Origin: Acidianus hospitalis | GTDB taxonomy: Archaea; Thermoproteota; Thermoprotei_A; Sulfolobales; Sulfolobaceae | Direction of reading: 5' to 3' | Assembly (NCBI GenBank): GCA_003086435.1 | Contig: QEFD01000165.1 | Coordinates: 1-6,217, forward strand | DNA length: 6,217 nt | The notes under the pieces: generated by a model | Told to the model about the DNA's origin: nothing | The model's input: only the letters and a program-made list of their open reading frames with translations | Database searches by the model: none | Program-made: the position numbers and the translations under genes | Shown here: piece after piece, positions 5,525-6,217 of the stretch | Layout of the letters: each line of letters starts with the position of its first letter | How positions within the stretch are numbered: position 1 is the stretch's first letter

Positions 5525-5718
5525 TTTGTCAGTTCTCCTCATCTCGTATAAATTCTGTGAACTTCTTACCACAATAACTTATCTATAAACTGAATATTAT
5601 TTCCTGTTTGATTTTAGAAAATGTTGCTAAAAAGATTTTTGTCGCATTCAAGCTTTTATATTAAATAATCGTATAGTATACTAACTTTTTCCAGCTAATA
5701 TTGCTATTGTCGTCTCAT
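5525..5718 (-). pseudogene. Decayed relative of the winged-helix gene at 1816-2026
   Basis: On the minus strand the sequence begins ATGAGAC at 5718 and aligns with the intact gene from its ATG 2026: matching ATAGC(A/T)ATATTAG, GATTATTTA, and at the far end AGAATTTATA(C/G)G followed by GAGGAGAACT. Its distance from the repeat (328 bases from the GTTAAA of the core) is close to that of the left copy (340). Several stops and indels, including TAG four codons after the start, rule out a product. It is evidence that the region right of site 2 comes from an element related to the one right of site 1. Confidence 0.6.
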
Positions 5719-5855
5719 AACACTTATTTCCCTAAGTGAAAGCACATTTTAATTTAATCTTTTAAATACTAAAAGGACAAGCACGTCTCTAGTTGAAACA
5801 ATAGAGTGCAGCAGATAAAGTTATAGTTTTACAAGTTTATATTTAATTTGAGAAC

Positions 5856-6023
5856 ATGTCTGAGAACATTAAGCTCGTAAGAAAGTATTTGGCGATAGAT
5901 GAGAATAGAAACATAGTGGCTGAGGGTAATTCGTGGGAGGAAGTCGAGGAAATAATGGAAAAGAAGGGGTATAAAAGGAGTCAGTATGATATTTTAACGG
6001 TAGTGAAGCAAGAAAAGAGTTAG
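5856..6023 (+). CDS. Small DUF5678-like protein, 55 aa
   Basis: ATG 5856 to TAG 6021-6023 encodes 55 residues: MSENIKLVRKYLAIDENRN, then VAEGNSWEEVEEIMEKKGY and a closing strand ILTVVKQEKS. The pattern of a strand-turn-strand (YLAIDENRNIVAEG), a helix (SWEEVEEIMEKKGY) and a last strand matches DUF5678-type small proteins as I know them, whose function is not established. A TATA-like ATAAAGTTATAG (5816-5827) lies about 35 bases upstream. The next gene starts one base after the stop; in archaea such proteins are often paired with a retropepsin-like protease, as here. No membrane segment or signal peptide is present. Confidence 0.75.
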   Translation: MSENIKLVRKYLAIDENRNIVAEGNSWEEVEEIMEKKGYKRSQYDILTVVKQEKS

Positions 6024-6024
6024 T

Positions 6025-6217
6025 ATGGGTAAAGAAATAGAGATCCCTTTTATTAACGCCGAAGGTTACTCAGTACCTTTAATAAAAGTAAGGATGGAGT
6101 GCCCTAAGTCTGGGGAAGATGTTTTGATATACGCATTACCAGATAGCGGTAGTAGATTTTCTTTAATAAATAGGAGAACGTTAAACGAGTGTTTTGATAA
6201 TCTAGAAGATCATTACT
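6025..6217 (+). CDS. Retropepsin-like aspartic protease, N-terminal part
   Basis: ATG 6025 opens a frame that runs off the window after 64 complete codons. It reads MGKEIEIPFINAEGYSVPLI, then a strand and LIYALPDSGSRFSLIN, where D40-S41-G42 corresponds to the catalytic D-(T/S)-G of retropepsin-type aspartic proteases, with a hydrophobic strand before and after. The active enzyme of this class is a dimer of about 100-150 residues per subunit. The start lies one base after the stop of the DUF5678-like gene, so the two are probably co-translated and may act together, but substrates are unknown. The C-terminal part is beyond the window, so completeness cannot be judged. Confidence 0.7.
   Translation, partial: MGKEIEIPFINAEGYSVPLIKVRMECPKSGEDVLIYALPDSGSRFSLINRRTLNECFDNLEDHY

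Overview
The window looks like an accessory region of a crenarchaeal chromosome, most likely from the Sulfolobales. The DNA is AT-rich, ribosome binding sites are of the GAGGTGA type, promoters look archaeal (A/T-rich TATA-like boxes about 30 bases before the first start codon), start codons are often GTG or TTG, and the tRNA 3' fragments have archaeal character. The genus assignment is inference.

Layout. Bases 1-645 hold the end of a truncated gene and a decayed gene with a frameshift and an in-frame stop. Bases 646-1250 (+) form a small two-gene unit. Its first gene is a 146-aa unknown protein whose reading frame begins at a non-standard ATA codon behind a perfect ribosome binding site. Its second gene is a tiny Cys-rich protein interrupted by a frameshift. 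Bases 1330-1500 (-) hold decayed coding sequence resembling a helix-turn-helix protein.

At 1646-1692 and again at 5350-5396 there is a 47-bp direct repeat (46 of 47 identical). Most of it is the 3' half of a tRNA gene on the minus strand, the usual shape of an integrase attachment site. Each copy is followed on its right by the same further layout: GTTAAA-type motifs at matching distances, then a minus-strand gene for a small winged-helix protein. That gene is nearly intact in the left copy and decayed in the right copy. The simplest reading is two related elements integrated in tandem at the same tRNA, with the intact tRNA gene further right, outside the window.

Between the two sites, on the minus strand, lies the main functional unit (5034 down to 2577). 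It encodes a 44-aa Tyr-rich peptide (newly proposed here), a PqqE-like radical SAM/SPASM enzyme and a 12-helix MFS transporter, tightly packed behind one promoter. This has the form of a minimal peptide-modification and export cluster: precursor, maturase, exporter. The enzyme keeps the three radical-SAM cysteines and the four cysteines expected for auxiliary cluster II, and has no other cysteines, so auxiliary cluster I appears to be lost. The promoter of this operon resembles the one before the 646-1250 unit.

At the right edge a DUF5678-like small protein (5856-6023) and the start of a retropepsin-like aspartic protease (6025 onward) form a pair.
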